The notes beneath the pieces are model-generated. The model was given only the letters and a program-made list of their open reading frames with translations, had not been told where the DNA came from and ran no database searches. A program made the position numbers and the translations under genes. From Pontederia crassipes (Eukaryota > Streptophyta > Magnoliopsida > Commelinales > Pontederiaceae), in contig CM060189.1 in assembly GCA_030549335.1 (NCBI GenBank), positions 54,979,453 through 55,043,452 on the forward strand: a stretch of 64,000 nt of DNA. The letters are read 5' to 3'. This document shows positions 22,745-36,735 of this stretch, piece by piece; the first letter of the stretch is position 1; every line of letters starts with the position of its first letter.

Positions 22745-24890
22745 AGGACCCCTAACAACAATATGGCTTGGTGTTGGAAAACTGTTGGGACTGTTATTCA
22801 GGATATTAGGCTCGGTCACCAAATCTAGATTGGAACTGGAGTCTCCACCAGAGTGTTCCTTGACCTATGGTTATCATGTATTCCTTTCACGTTGTAATGC
22901 CCCCAAAATGTACCCCGCCATGTGTCCGAATATACTCCAGGGTCGTTATGAGACATGACTTACGTGTATAATAATTTGACCAAAATAAGACTTTGACTGG
23001 TCAACATAATAGGGGCATAATTGCGGAAGGAAGCATAGCTATCATTTGATTAAAAAGAGGTATAATTAAAATGAATGCAGAAGTCTTAACAAGATAACAT
23101 AACTAAGTCTCACATAATCTAAACATGATAGTTTGCATAAATAAATACAACTCGATAAAATAAAAAAGAACCTGAAGAGACTCGATTTCATGTGCAAAGA
23201 TCACCACGAGCTCGATCTATCGCCTGCGCCATCATCCTTTTTACTAGGATAGGTTATTACCTATGACATTGAATACACAGGGGAGGTGAACCTCCCTGTG
23301 AGCTTTGACGCCCAGTACATAATAGTCATATGACATATAAGCAGTAATGATATCATAAATATAATCATAAATGATAGAGTCATGTGGCCATAATTAGTGC
23401 AATAACATCATGATCAAGAGGCATGGCATGGAATGGCATAGCAGATATGATAATATGATAAGTGTAACAAGAAGGATAACATAATCGTCTTTAAATTCAT
23501 ATGACATAGTCGATCATAAGAATTAGAATCAACATCATAAAAGGATCATAATATCATTGGGCATTGCCCATCATCATAATCATAATCATCTTTTCATCTT
23601 CATTATGTTACACTTATTTTGAAGTGTCTTTCAACTCCCTTTAACATAGGTCGGTGGAATATCTTTCGACTCCCTTCCGTCGTCAACAAAATATAAGAAG
23701 AGCTCTTCGTTTAGTATTTTCCATCTTTTATCTTTGTATAGTATAACTAATATTTGAGGTTTCGGGATTAAAGATCATGTTGATTGAGAGAAGATTTGTC
23801 TCAAGATAAAAATTATAATAACATCATATTTTTTGGCATGACAGAAAGATAAACAAACAATTAGGGCTACAACCATTGTAGGATGGGTTTGAGTGATATA
23901 AAGATAAGGAATTCGAATGACTACTTCTGTAACTGCTATGATGCCATACGTTGCTATAACAAACATGAAGTATACTTGGGTGTAATCATTCCATGCAACT
24001 GCTACAGTACTCCGTGGTACTGTAGCAACCGAGAGCTGCCAACTAGCTAAAAGGTGTAAAAGGAAAAATGTGTACTAAATACATGACATACATCTGTCAG
24101 AAATACTTTTATTACTTGAGTATTACGGTGAAAGAGAGATAATGCTTAGGCTGCAGATCAGATGAATCATACATAAGTAGATAATATATTTATATAGAAA
24201 TATGGATTGACACACTCGTAATAATCTGCTACTGTACTTTTAGGTACTGTAGCGGTATGTATACTATCTTATCATATGAGGGTATATTGAAACTACAGTG
24301 CCATGCGCATCTCCTGTACATCTCATATACTATTTAGGTGTGATTAAAAAGATTCTAATGCTCCCAGAAGAACCGACCTGTTAGCGTTAAACATGAATAG
24401 ATTTCATCTCTAGACTTATATGATCAACAATATAGTAATGCAGATGCACATGTGCCGGCTGTAACAAATGTCAAATCACACTAGGCATGGAGAGCGAGAT
24501 GGCAAACACGTATAATTATATATATAGTTTTCTTTTCATTCAGAAGACAGATCATGATGGTGTCCTAGTGCAGTGCACCAAGAATCAAAGCAGACAGAGA
24601 AAAATCCTAAAAAGGGTGTACCTTTTTCCTTCGAATGCCACAAAAATCAGATCTGACGTCCTCGACGTCGACGTCTCCCACAGCGGCTTGGTGCTTCTTT
24701 CTCCTCTCCTGCTATCACAATGCAGATCAAAAACACCCCGCCGTCATCTTAAGTTTTCTAGGGATTTATTAATATAATAAGGTAGCGAGGGTTTCGTGGG
24801 GGGTAATGGACGGTTACGAGAATGAGTCAAGATATTTTTTTATTATTGCTTTTTTTAACGAAGTTGTGGAACGTTACACACATGGTGTCC
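22745..24890. other. unclassified LTR-like and AT-rich tract
   Basis: Contains TGTAATGCCCCCAAAATG at 22,893, resembling an LTR edge of Tekay/Del-type elements, then AT-rich DNA without a gene. A hairpin of perfect 10 bp arms (GCTACAGTAC/GTACTGTAGC) lies at 24,001-24,026. The part from 23,477 is missing from copy B. I cannot define an element. Confidence 0.35.
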
Positions 24891-24924
24891 GACTTTTTAT
24901 CAACATTAATTTTTTGGATGCTTT

Positions 24925-26000
24925 TGATTCTATGAAGTTTTCTGATCTTATCATTGATTACAATTGAAATTCGAATTTGCTTTTGGATATTTTTGGAGAG
25001 GCCTTGGTTTCACGTATTTTATCTATGCACCTTCCGGCTCATGCTTGGATGACATGTAGGTGTGGTCTACAAATTCTCATGGTTCTACAAGTTTCAGAGC
25101 AGTATATGATATCTTAAGTCGCTGGTCCTTGCCAACGTGGGATCTGAACTGCACATCTGGAATAAAGTATGGCATATTCCTATCCCGCCCAAGATCCATA
25201 ATTTTTTGTGCAAACTGCTCCATAACCACCACGGATATCATAGGCCAGTTCAATTCCTGCCCACTGCAATATGGAAATTGAGTCTTCCTGCCCACTGCAA
25301 TTTTGGTCACCTGTTCAGTCCAATGTGAATTCTAGTTTTGAACTATTTGATTCTTGGCCAACCGACTCTTGGGTCTTGAGGGCCGCAACCTAAATCCCAG
25401 CTCAAATTAAAATTGCAATTGCTTTTTGTCTCGGAACCATCGGAATAAGTTGTGCAACCATCCCGACTATCCGGGAAAAAGTTCTAGCTCATTTTAATGA
25501 GTTCACACCACATATCTGAGGCCCTTCTCCAATGCCCAATTCGGGTCCGGTGGGAGCCCCCTCCTCCCACATAGGTGAAGTCATCTCGGACGGCTCCTTT
25601 ATCGGAGTCGAGGATGGGGGAGCGAAAGTTTTAATCCAATCAACTGATGGTTCTTTCTTGAATTTAGGTAGGAGCAATGCATCTATATTGCAATTAGAGG
25701 CTTATGGACTATTCAAAGGAATTAGATGGTGCCAGATAAGAGGATTTTAGAATGCCATATTGGAAAGCGACTCACAAGTTTTAGTATAGCTTGCCCACAA
25801 ACAAGACAACCCCCCTTGGATAATCTGGCATTATGTAAACAACATATTAATTTTTTTTATGTCTTTGAAATCAGGCACCGCTTAAGAGAAGTTAATGGTG
25901 TGACTGATTTTCTAGCAAATTTTAGATGTTGACGTTCCAGTATGGGCGATATTATATGGGAGCAAGACCCCCAGTCTCCTCCATCATTTGTTTCTCGTAA
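24925..26000 (+). mobile_element. LINE ORF2 3' fragment (copy A)
   Basis: Plus-strand remnants of the C-terminal part of an L1-like LINE protein. A reverse-transcriptase zinc-binding segment reads VWSTNSHGSTSFRAVYDIL and then WNKVWHIPIPPKIHNFLCKL (about 25,060-25,230, in different frames). An RNase H-like domain follows: DGSF near 25,590, LQLEAYGLFKGIRW near 25,690, then LESDSQ and VNGVTDFLANF near 25,895. Frameshifts and stops separate these. The catalytic reverse transcriptase core is absent, so it is 5'-truncated and dead. Confidence 0.75.
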
Positions 26001-26198
26001 TAGATAATATATGGGAGCAAGACTTTTGGTTTTCATCATAATAGATAATTTTCTTTCTCAAAAAGAAATTGCATTTCTTACTTTGATGACAATATTTTAT
26101 ATTAATGATTAATAAAATAAACTATAATATTATGATAATGATCATAATGAATTAATGTTCATTAAAATAAGAGGAAAATGTATATGTAAAGCATTTGA

Positions 26199-26548
26199 CA
26201 TAGAATGTGTGTAGAGCACTAATTTTACTTATAAACTTAATAAAATAATTATATATTAATTTAAAATATATATTAAATAGTAATATATAAGATTAATAAA
26301 ATGATTAAATCAAGATCATGGAATTATTAGATGGACGTGATCAAACTATGATAACAAATATGAGTAATTCAAATATTGTAATTTATTTAACCTTAGATGA
26401 TATATTTTTATGATCAAATTAACCCAAATAAATATATATTATTTCATCTAAGAATAAGCAATTTAATCATAAATTATAATTAATTAATTAATTAATTAAT
26501 TAATTAATAAGAAATAAGCACTCTGCAATGAGGTGCTCTACATATTCA
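26199..26548. mobile_element. possible MITE with TAGAGCAC inverted ends
   Basis: AATGTGTGTAGAGCAC at 26,199 and GTGCTCTACATATTCATT ending at 26,548 are imperfect reverse complements bracketing ~350 bp of AT-rich DNA. An (AATT)n microsatellite at about 26,478-26,510 is long here and short in copy B. No certain target duplication. Confidence 0.35.
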
Positions 26549-26848
26549 TTAACCTAAAAGAAGTCTTAGCACTAAATATTTAATGTCTTAACTCTATTAA
26601 TTTTTTACAATATATAAATAATTATTTAGTTGTTGGAATAATTAAAATTAGATATGATAACAATATTTGTTGATATAGTTATCCTATATACTACAATATT
26701 TTCAAAATTTTGTTTTTAAATAATTATTACTTTATTATAATATCATCATGGAATCTAGAAATTAATTATGAAAAATTCATAATGTTGTTTATTTATATTT
26801 GTTAAATTCAATATTTGTACCTTAGCTATAATATGAAAATAAAGTTAG

Positions 26849-28050
26849 ATATCATAACTACAATTCAATATTTGTACCTTAACTATAATATATAGTTATG
26901 AAAATAAAGGGCACTTTCAAATTTAGCATCATATTTGATACATTTGATACATTAGAGCACATCTGTATGTGTTTAAAAAAAGTTTATACATGTATATTTT
27001 TATATTTCTCTCTATCAAATAAAAATATTAAATATTATTGTAACATCATAAAATTTCATTCCCAAATGTCAAATACGATTTTCTACTATTGCAACGAAAA
27101 CTTAAACCAATAAAATTAAATTAAATAATCTTTCAAATATAGCAGAATACTTAATCAAAACATGTTATAGAACTGGACTCTAATAGCCATTATTAAAAAC
27201 ATCTTTTGAAAACATAGTCAAAAGACTCCAAATTATCATGACTCTTTATATCCTAGACCATTGTGCAATTTTTTTCGTCATGAGCTAAACCGTCATCATC
27301 CATACTTTAGTTACCTGCACGGATCCAGTGTGCAAGGTTTTCCGTTTAGAGTATTTAAAAGTCATGCAGTGCAATGCCATGATCCTAAATACGATACTAC
27401 ATGATTTGCATATTCATTTTCATATGATAGAAAAATAGACATATGCATGTCATATACTTAACATATAATTTTACATGTCAATCAATAACAATAATCTATC
27501 ATTGTGCATATAATATGAAAGCATGGTAAGACATGTAAAATTAATCGTCATCATACTTTTAGTACGAGAACATTCATAACAATCATACAATTCCATAGGT
27601 ACATTAATTATGATAGACATTAATAAATAATCTAATATCACAAGGCACCAAGAGGGAGTGTGAATTGGTATTAAAATCATCGCGAAAACTTAAAATCGAT
27701 TCGTTAATATTTAAACCAACACAAAAGCGATCATATCACATACATATAATAAGGTAGAAAGGAGAGAGAAAGACAAACACAAGGTGCACGATAATTTGAT
27801 TTGTTGATGAGATTCGACCACACCTAGGTCTACGTCCCCGCCTTGACTTCTCGACCTCGAGACCGTCAGATATTCTACTAAACACCCTTCCTTCGTTTCA
27901 AAGAAAAGGAAGCAAGAAATTCTTTACAATACACCACCTTTTCTCCGCTTTGAGAGGTAAGGCACACCTCTCATCATAGGAAGCTTATCTTTTCTATAGT
28001 ACGAGAGGTAAGATAAAATATCTTTTACACAGGAACTCACACCAAATCTT
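26849..28050. repeat. AT-rich block R, copy 1
   Basis: Starts ACTACAATTCAATATTTGTACC and runs to about 28,050. Copy 2 starts at 28,912 and copy 3 at about 60,380. No gene. The 26,000-26,848 flank also resembles AT-rich DNA near 32,570 and 33,470. Confidence 0.7.
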
Positions 28051-28911
28051 TGAGACATCATCTTTTAGAGAAGTTATGACTGTTCTATGATGGCTATGGT
28101 CCCCCGTCATCACGAAGCTATTGTTAGTGCTACTATTGGAGGGCGGCTTGCCATGATTTGATCTCCCACTGGTCTACATGAAAGAGACAAGGAGTTTTCC
28201 TTAATTGACTGACCGCTCCCTATTGAATTGAATAACTCCAAAGATTGAATTGAATCGAATCATGGTCAGTTGGATGTTGGCATTGACCGGCTTTGCCTCC
28301 GCCAATCGAATGAATTGAGATTGTTATTGGTCGATAACCATTGATATTGGTATGCAATTGAAATCGTTAAATCGGATAGCGCCATAGTGATCAAGCATAA
28401 TTATTAATTGATTGGTCCTATGACCTCTTACTTGATCCTCTTTATTGATTTATGTCTTTATTGATATTGATTATTGATCTCTATCCTGCCATATTGATCT
28501 CTCTATTGCTCTATTGTTTATCATTTCTTATTAATATTGATTTATTGAGCACTTTTGATTTATTCTATATTGTTATGGTTAGACGACGTACTGAGTATTT
28601 TTATACTCATAGGTTCTCTCCTGCATCTAGATTCATGCAGATGAGATGATAGAAGATAATGATGTAGGTGGTCAGGCTCAATGACTGAAATGTTGCACAT
28701 GGTGTAGGATTTAGTCCTACTAGATTATTGGATTAGCTTTTATTTTCCGCATATTTAGTATGGAGTCATGAACATTTCTAGCTCCTTTTAGACGATCTTA
28801 TTATTATTTCCGCATTTTATAGAGTTCATTTTCCGCACAAATAATTTTAATAGAATAGTGTAGCGTCTTTGGGACGACTCTGAGAAAGTCACGTGGGGGA
28901 GTTACAACTAC
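28051..28911 (+). mobile_element. LTR fragment, probably Ty3/gypsy
   Basis: Tract with TTTTATTTTCCGCATATTTAG and ending GTGGGGGAGTTACA at 28,911, which resembles the 3' edge of a plant gypsy LTR. The second copy of block R begins right after it. No coding part seen; broken. Confidence 0.4.
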
Positions 28912-30250
28912 AATTCAATATTTGTACCTTAACTATAATATATAGTTATGAAAATAAAGGGCACTTTTAAATTTAGCATCATACTTGCCGTCATCTTTGA
29001 TACATTAGAGCACATCTGCATGTGTTTAAAAAAAGTTTATACATGTATATTTTTATAATTCTCTCTATCAAATAAAAATATTAAATATTGTTGTAACACC
29101 ATGAAAATTCATCCCCAAATGTCAAGGATAATTAGGTCATTCAACTATATTAGCCCGTTCGCTAGCACATAATTATAATAAAAATATGATTTTCTACTAT
29201 TGCAAAAAAAAACTTAAACCAAATAAATTAAACTCAATAATCTTTCAAATATAGTAGAATAATTAATCAAAAGACTCCAAAATATAGCCATTATTAAAAA
29301 CATCTTTTGAAAACATAGTCAAAAGACTCCAAAATATCATGACTCTTTTATAGCCTAGGTCATTGTGCAATTTTTTTGTCATGAGCTGAACCGCCGTCAT
29401 CCATACTTTAGTTACATGCACGGATCTAGTGAGCAAGGTTTTCCGTTTATAGTATTTAAAACTCAAGCAGTGCAATGCCATGATCCTAAATAGGATACTA
29501 CATGATTTGCATATTCGTTTTCATATAATAGAAAAATAGACATATGCATATCATGTAAACATATAATTTTACATGTCAATCAATAACAATAATTTATCAT
29601 CATGCATATAATATGAAAGCATGGTAAGACATGTAAAATTAACCGTCATCATACTTTTAGTACGAGAACATTCATAACAATCACACAATTCCATAGGTAC
29701 ATTAATTATGATAGACACAAATAAATAATGTAAGATCACAAGGCACCAAGAGGGAGGGTGAATAGGTGTTAAACCGAAAAAATATCGATTCTATGAAAAT
29801 CATCGCGGAAACTTAAAATCGACCAACACAAAAGCGATCATATCACATATATATAATAAGGTACAAAGGAGAGAGAGAAAGACAAACACAAGGTACACAA
29901 TGATTTGGTTTATTGATGAGATTCGGCCACACCTAGGTCTATGTCCCCATCCTGACTTCTCGACCTCGAGACTGTCGGATATTCTACTAAACACACTTCC
30001 TTCGTTCCAAATAGAGCAAGCAAAAAATCCTTTACAATACACCACATTTTCTCCGCTTCGAGAGGTAAGGCACACCTCTCATCATAGGAAGCTTATCTTT
30101 TACACAAGAACTCACACCAATTCTTTGAACAAATATTTCTCTTTCTTACAATATAAAATTCACAAGAGAAGAAAAGAGAAAGAAATAAAATATTTGCAAC
30201 TTGAAACTCAAATGGACTTCTCAAATGTTCTTCCCATTTTTCCTTAAAAG
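28912..30250. repeat. AT-rich block R, copy 2
   Basis: Direct copy of 26,849-28,050 with scattered differences and indels, extending past 30,120 into unique sequence. The 115-codon open frame at 29,900-30,247 is not conserved in copy 1 and is not called a gene. Confidence 0.75.
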
Positions 30251-33200
30251 TCTTGATGATTCTTGCACCCTTGGGTTCTTTTTTATAGCCTTCTTAATTC
30301 CATTTAGCCAGTTGGGGCTGGTTTCCTAATTTTAGAGCTAAAATATGACTGTTATAGTGCATTCTGCGTCGTTCTGCCCCATCAATCAATCGATACACTT
30401 TTTTTTAAAAAATGATCGTTGGTGAATTCTGCACTGTCCAATCGACCGATACATCGACGAACATAGTCTCAACATTCTGTTTGCTCAAATTGAACAATTT
30501 CTGCAGCGACCAGTATTCCGATTGTTAGATCGACTGTCTTGCACTATTTTATGCATAACATTTTACACAATTATTCAAATGAAATAATTTTTTATTCTAT
30601 GAAAAGCTAACAGAATTCTCTACATTTGATATTCATCGTTAATCCAAAATCTAATTAGATCATAATATTGATTCAAAATTCAGTATACAAAATTGTCCAT
30701 TTCAAATAAAATATTTTAGACATTTACTCTTTTATACATAACTTTTCATACCAATATCCAAATGAGATAATTTTTTATTCTATGAAAAGCTAACAACATT
30801 ATCTATAATTTTTATATTGCTCTTTTGATCCAATCTCATGATAGAATACTCAACTATTAAGTGCAAATTCAGCACATAAAATAAATTTCAAATTTAAATT
30901 TTCGAGCTTTACTTAAATCAAAATGAGGTGATTCTTTATTCTCAACAAAGATAAAAGAATTATCTATAACTTTTATATTCACCATTTAATGTAAATATCG
31001 TGGAAACATAAATAAATATTAATCGAAAGTTGAATGTATGCAGCAACTCATTTCTATTTAAATGTTTTTAGCATTTTAAATATAACTATAGTCTTTCGAT
31101 GTTTGTATCATCAAAACATAATTATGTAAGGTATAAAAACTTTGCTCCAACAAATAACACAACTTATAATGAATTAACATTAATACGAATAATAACTTGA
31201 TAACAATCATAATGAATTGTCATTATTAAAAATAATAGTGGAGTAAATTTAAATGTTAATTAGTATTATATCATTTATTAATACTAACAATTTTTTTGTT
31301 GAAGTTAACACATATATAACCACACTTACATCCATATTTATGCATCATTTGAAAATAAAATATAGAGATGCTAAGTCGAAATGTCTCGTTAAGCTATATA
31401 GCATTAAATTTATTTTCTAAATAAAAAATTATAAATAATGTTAGTTATGATAGACAACAATCGATAAATAATTCATATTCATGATTATATACATCATAAC
31501 AATATTTTTAACTTTAGTTGACAATAATATATATTATATATTTCTATATATGTACATATATATATATTAGAATTATGTTTTAATTATACTCAAATTTTCA
31601 CAATATCTAAATAATTATTGAGTTGTTGAAATAGTCAAAATTAGATAAATATTTTGCATAATTTGAAAGTTTTGATATGGTACATAATATATGATGTAAA
31701 TTATTAAAATAAATAATAAAATATTAAAAACTAGCTATTAAAAATATTAAAATAAAATTTGAAGTTTATTTTTTAAAATTTGCAACATTAAAAAGGAGAG
31801 TAAGAATATAACAGAGGAAGGATTTGCAACTTATCGATCTTTAATCAATAAATTCCCATAACTTTGACAAAAATATGTAGTTAATGCTAAATAAAAATAT
31901 CTAAACAAATTTTAATATTTATTTATATTAAAATCAAATGTAGTATTAATATATCATATCTAATCATATTAGAAGGAAGAAGGCACACACGCGCATATAT
32001 ATATATATAATTCTAATCATATATATATAATTCTAATATCATATATAAAATAAGAAAGTATCAAGTGTGAAATTTTCATGAATCCATATATTATTTAAAT
32101 TATTTTTAATAAAAAATTATGAAATATTAATTATGAAATATAACAATAATTGCAGTTGTGTTTTAGACAAAAAACATTTCATTAAGAAAAAAATAACAAA
32201 TATGGGGTTTGAATCATACTAGAACTGACAAATTCTTTTAGAAGAGGAGAAATGATGATGCCCTAGGAGAAATCGCAGAACTTTTAGAAGAAAAGGAAGA
32301 CGATGCCGGTGAATCAGGGAGAATAGGAGAGAACACAATAGAAGGGAGGTTTTACTTAGCGAATGGGAGAACTTACCAGCGAATCAGGGAGACGATTGCC
32401 GGCGTGAATAAGAAGGAGAAGGGAAAAAAGAACGACTGCGTGGTGCGTATGAGAGGAAAATGGTGCGTGAACCGGGTTCAAGACGTATTTTTACATCCAT
32501 CGCCGACTTCAAATCCGACGGCTGCGTGGAATGCGTTGTATGAGCACCACCATTATATATCCATATATAAAATAAATTATATTAGTGTTAGATATCATAA
32601 CAAAATTTGTTCGTATAGCTATCCAATATATACTATAATATTCTCAAATTTTGTTATCAAATAATTATTACTTTACTATAATATCATCATGATATTTTAG
32701 TAGTTATGAAAATTCATAATTTTTTATTTATATTAGATTTAATATTTGTAACTATAAATAGAGGACAATTTCAAATTTAATAGCATATTTGACACTCTCT
32801 TTGATATAGAATAACACGTATAGATATTTAAGTATATGCTTGTATGTGATAAAAAAATATTATACATATATATGTATATATTTTTATATTTCTTTATATC
32901 AAATAAAAATATTGAACCTTGTAACATATGTATAAGAAAATATTGAAATGATAATATTTAATAAAAATCATGAATATTATAACTATAATATTATAATAAA
33001 GTAATATTAATATTTTATAATTTAATGTTAACTTTTGTTGAAGTGAACACATATATAATTCACTTATATTTATATTTCTATATCTAAAGAAAAAAGAAAT
33101 GTATAAGATGATAAGTAGTGTTCTCTAACTAACCTATCTATCATTAAATAAACTTAAAATAAAACTTTATAAAGAATTTGGTTATGATAGATAACAATAA

Positions 33201-33292
33201 ATAAAATAATTTATATTAATGTAAACATCATAACAATATTTTAACTATGATTAACAATATTATATATTACATACTTCTATACACGTATGTGT

Positions 33293-33334
<42 letters not shown>

Positions 33335-33909
33335 ACATACATATATGTACGTGCATAAAAGTAGAGATTCAAAAGTGTCACATGTCGAATTCTCGTAAAT
33401 CCATACACTATTCAAATTATCTTTTAACAAGAAAATAATTTATATTAATTATAATATATAAAATATATAAAATAAATTATATTAATATTACATATCATGA
33501 CAATATTTGTTGGCATATATATCTTCAAAAGCTTGCTATCAAATAATTATTTCTTTACTATAATATCATCATAATATTTAAAAATTAGTTATGAAATGTG
33601 TAATTTATTTATTTATTTATTTTTACAATTAATATTTATAGCTATAAATATAGGAAACTTTCAAATTTAGTAACATACTCAATGTCTCGTTAATACAGAA
33701 TATACGGATATATCTATGCAACTACAAATATCTCAAGACAAAATAAATGATATTTTTTAGATATAACTAATAATAACTAATATATAAAACCATATGTTTT
33801 ATTAAAATATATATAATCTTAGTGTAAGAATAAATCAATTGTTATCCAAATAAAATTTAACCTAAGGACATAAAACTAAATAAATAATTTTCATATAAAC
33901 AATTAAAAG
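30251..33909. other. AT-rich gene-free region
   Basis: No gene. Weak tandem similarity at about 30,560, 30,730 and 30,905 (ATAATTTTTTATTCTATGAAA). An AT-rich element recurs near 32,580 and 33,480 and resembles 26,640-26,760. A (TA)n tract lies at 33,297-33,332. Confidence 0.5.
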
Positions 33910-35325
33910 TACATTATTTTTAACTATTATCTAAAACTTTGTTACAAGTATGTTTAAATTAGTAATCTACTTTATTGATTAAAAGCATTAATAAATGGTT
34001 ATAAATATGAAAATAGACATATTTAAATTTGATATATTTACTTATATTATTTTCTAGGGAGGGTTAAAAAGAAAAGTCAATAACATATAAATTTTTGTTT
34101 TAAAAAATATAATTACATGATAAGTTTTATTTTGTATCATCCCAGCGGGGGATGCACGGGATACATACTAGTAATAGTAATAATAAGTAACTACTACTCT
34201 TCTATTATCCAAAATTAAATCTAACATTTATATTGTCGTGTGATAATCCTTTCGAGAAGCTTGTATGTTAAAATTGTATTGTGAAACAATTATGTTACTA
34301 AGTAATTTGTTTTATTAAATGTTATATATTTATAATTAATATACATTTTCATACCTTAATTTTCTAAAAAAACTTGTCATATGTGTAACTCATAATGGGT
34401 ACGTGTAATTCACCTGTATGTATACAACATACATGAAGACTTCTAGCCAAAGCATGAGTCATTACAAGCGACAAATAATCCTATGATTCATGGCAATCCA
34501 TTTTATTATTACAAATATTATTATATTTAAAATAAAAAAAAGATAGAGGAGGTGGTCATAGGCCGTGCAACCTCAGGTGAGGGTGGTGCTGCTCATATAT
34601 ATATGTGTGTGTAAACACGCTTATATATACTTATTTTTTAAAAGAAAATTATCATACCTAATAATCACAATGTGTAAATGTACTCCATCCGCACCTATGC
34701 AACATATATGAACACCTCCACATATCGTGCGAGTCACTACAAACGATAAAATGATCCCATGATACATACCCATTTTATTACTACAAATATTATACTGTTT
34801 AAATTTTTTTAAAAAAAGCTTAAAGGGAGTGACCGCAGCCCCTTGCCACCTCATGCGAGGGTGGTGCTGCTCTCCCACCCACCCAAAGAAGGAAAGGGCA
34901 AAAAAGATGGGTGACAGTCCAAGGGGTGAGGGATGGAAATTAAATAGAAAATAATCAAGTGAAGTTTTCATTCTTCAAAGAAGAATTTTAAATAGAAAAA
35001 TATTCACTAAGAAATATAAAACAAGGAGAAATATTTATGCATAATGCTAATGGATAAGAGAAAGGAAAATGAAAACCAGCGTCATTAACCAGCAAACACT
35101 ACCCCTCCAACGGTATCCTATCAATATTTATGTTCTATATTTACAAGAAAAAGTTATGATCATGAAGGAGAAAATAACATATTTCTCCATGTCATTTATA
35201 TATGATATAAAATGCATGATCGTAAAACGAAGATGGAAAATTTTTATGCATCACACGTATTCATGCATTTACCTCCTCTCTCTTGCCTTCAAGATCGCTA
35301 GAAAATAACACAAAAGGAGAAATTG
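33910..35325. repeat. 1.41 kb tandem duplication, unit 1
   Basis: Starts TACATTATTTTTAACTATT and ends at a CACAAAAGGAGAAATTG word. It contains AT-rich DNA, a Helitron-like 3' end (34,135-34,171), a long repeat block and a short 460-type unit. Confidence 0.8.
34135..34171 (+). mobile_element. Helitron-like 3' end
   Basis: A short hairpin ATCCC...GGGAT is followed after a few bases by ATACATACTAG/T. A GC-rich hairpin just before CTAG is the 3' signature of plant Helitrons. The 5' TC end was not found. Confidence 0.4.
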
Positions 35326-36735
35326 TACATTATTTGTAACTATTATCTAAAACTTTGTTACAAGTATGTTTAAATTATTAATCTACTTTATTGATTAAAA
35401 GCATTAATAAATGGTTATAAATATGAAAATAGACATATTTAAATTTGATATATTTACTTATATTATTTTCTAGGGAGGGTTAAAAAGAAAAGTCAATAAC
35501 ATATAAATTTTTGTTTTAAAAAATATAATTATACGATAAGTTTTATTTTGTATCATCCCGGAGGGGGATGCACGGGATACATACTAGTAATAGTAATAAT
35601 AAGTAACTACTACTCTTCTATTATCCAAAATTAAATCTAACATTTATATGTATGATAATCCTTTCGAGAAGCTTGTATGCTAAAATTGTATTTTGAAATA
35701 ATTATGTTACTAAGTAATTTATTTTATTAAATGTTGGCTTATATATTTATAATTAATATACATTTTCATATGCATACCTTAATTTTTTTTAAAAAAATTG
35801 TCATATGTGTAACTCGTAATGGGTACATGTAATTCACATGTATGTATACAACATACATAAAGACTTCTAGCCATCGCACGAGTCATTGCAAGCGACAAAT
35901 AATCCTATGATTCATGGCAATCCATTTTATTATTACAAATATTATTATATTGAAAATAAAAAAAGATAGAGGAGGTGGTCGTAGGCCGTGCAACCTCAGG
36001 TGAGGGTGGTGCTGCTCCCCACCATATATATATATATGTGTGTGTGTGTGTGTAAACACACTTATATATACTTATTTTTTAAAAGAAAATTATCATACCT
36101 GATAATCACAATGTGTAAATGTACACCATCCACACCTATGCAACATATATGAACACCTCCACATATGGTGCGGGTCACTACAAACGATAAAATGATCCCG
36201 TGATACATACTTTTATTACTACAAATATTATACTGTTTAAATTTTTAAGAAAAGCTTAAAGGGAGTGACCGCAACCCCTTGCCACCTCATGTGAGGGTGG
36301 TGCTGCTCTCCCACCCACCCAAAGAAGGAAAGGGCAAAAAAGGTGGGTGACAGTCCAAGGGGTGAGGGACGAAAATTAAATAGAAAATAATCAAGTGAAG
36401 TTTTCATTCCTCTAAGAAGAATTTTAAATAGAAAAATATTCACTAAGAAATAAAACAAGGAGAAATATTTAACGCCAATGGATAAGAGAAAGGAAAATGA
36501 AAACCAGCCCTCCAACGGTATCCTATCAATATTTATGTTCTCTATTTACAAGAAAAAGTTATGATCATGAAGGAGAAAATAACATATTTCTCCATGTCAT
36601 TTATATATGATACAAAAGGCATGATCGTAAAACGAAGATGGAAAATTTTTATGCATCACACGTATTCATGCATTTACCTCCTCTCTCTTGCCTTCATGAT
36701 CGCTAGAAAATAACACAAAAGGAGAAATTTTTATG
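35326..36735. repeat. 1.41 kb tandem duplication, unit 2
   Basis: Direct repeat of the preceding unit with few differences. Both junctions fall at AGGAGAAATT-type words, so unequal exchange between 460-type units could have made it. Confidence 0.8.
35551..35587 (+). mobile_element. Helitron-like 3' end, duplicated copy
   Basis: Same end as at 34,135, with a better stem ATCCCG...CGGGAT, before ATACATACTAG. It is the copy carried in unit 2 of the 1.41 kb duplication. Confidence 0.4.

Larger units (their letters stand above)
2199..27788 (+). repeat. segmental duplication, copy A
   Basis: Copy A begins at AAAGCCAACATCATTAACC (2,199) and ends at AGACAAACACAAGGTGCA (27,788). The same order of blocks recurs in direct orientation at 37,465-61,368. 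By eye most aligned stretches differ at only a few bases per hundred. Copy A has three stretches lacking in copy B: a 989 bp PPR/SINE insertion (about 9,580-10,568), a 195 bp SINE insertion (10,930-11,124), and about 1.9 kb at 23,477-25,385. The left edge abuts the plastid-derived DNA. Confidence 0.93.

Noticed and set aside
22893-23476. A full Tekay/Del element
   Set aside because: Only an LTR-edge-like word was seen; no primer site, second LTR or coding part could be tied to it.
29900-30247. 115-codon open frame in block R
   Set aside because: Not kept open in the matching copies (27,800 region), no recognised domain, lies in repeat DNA.
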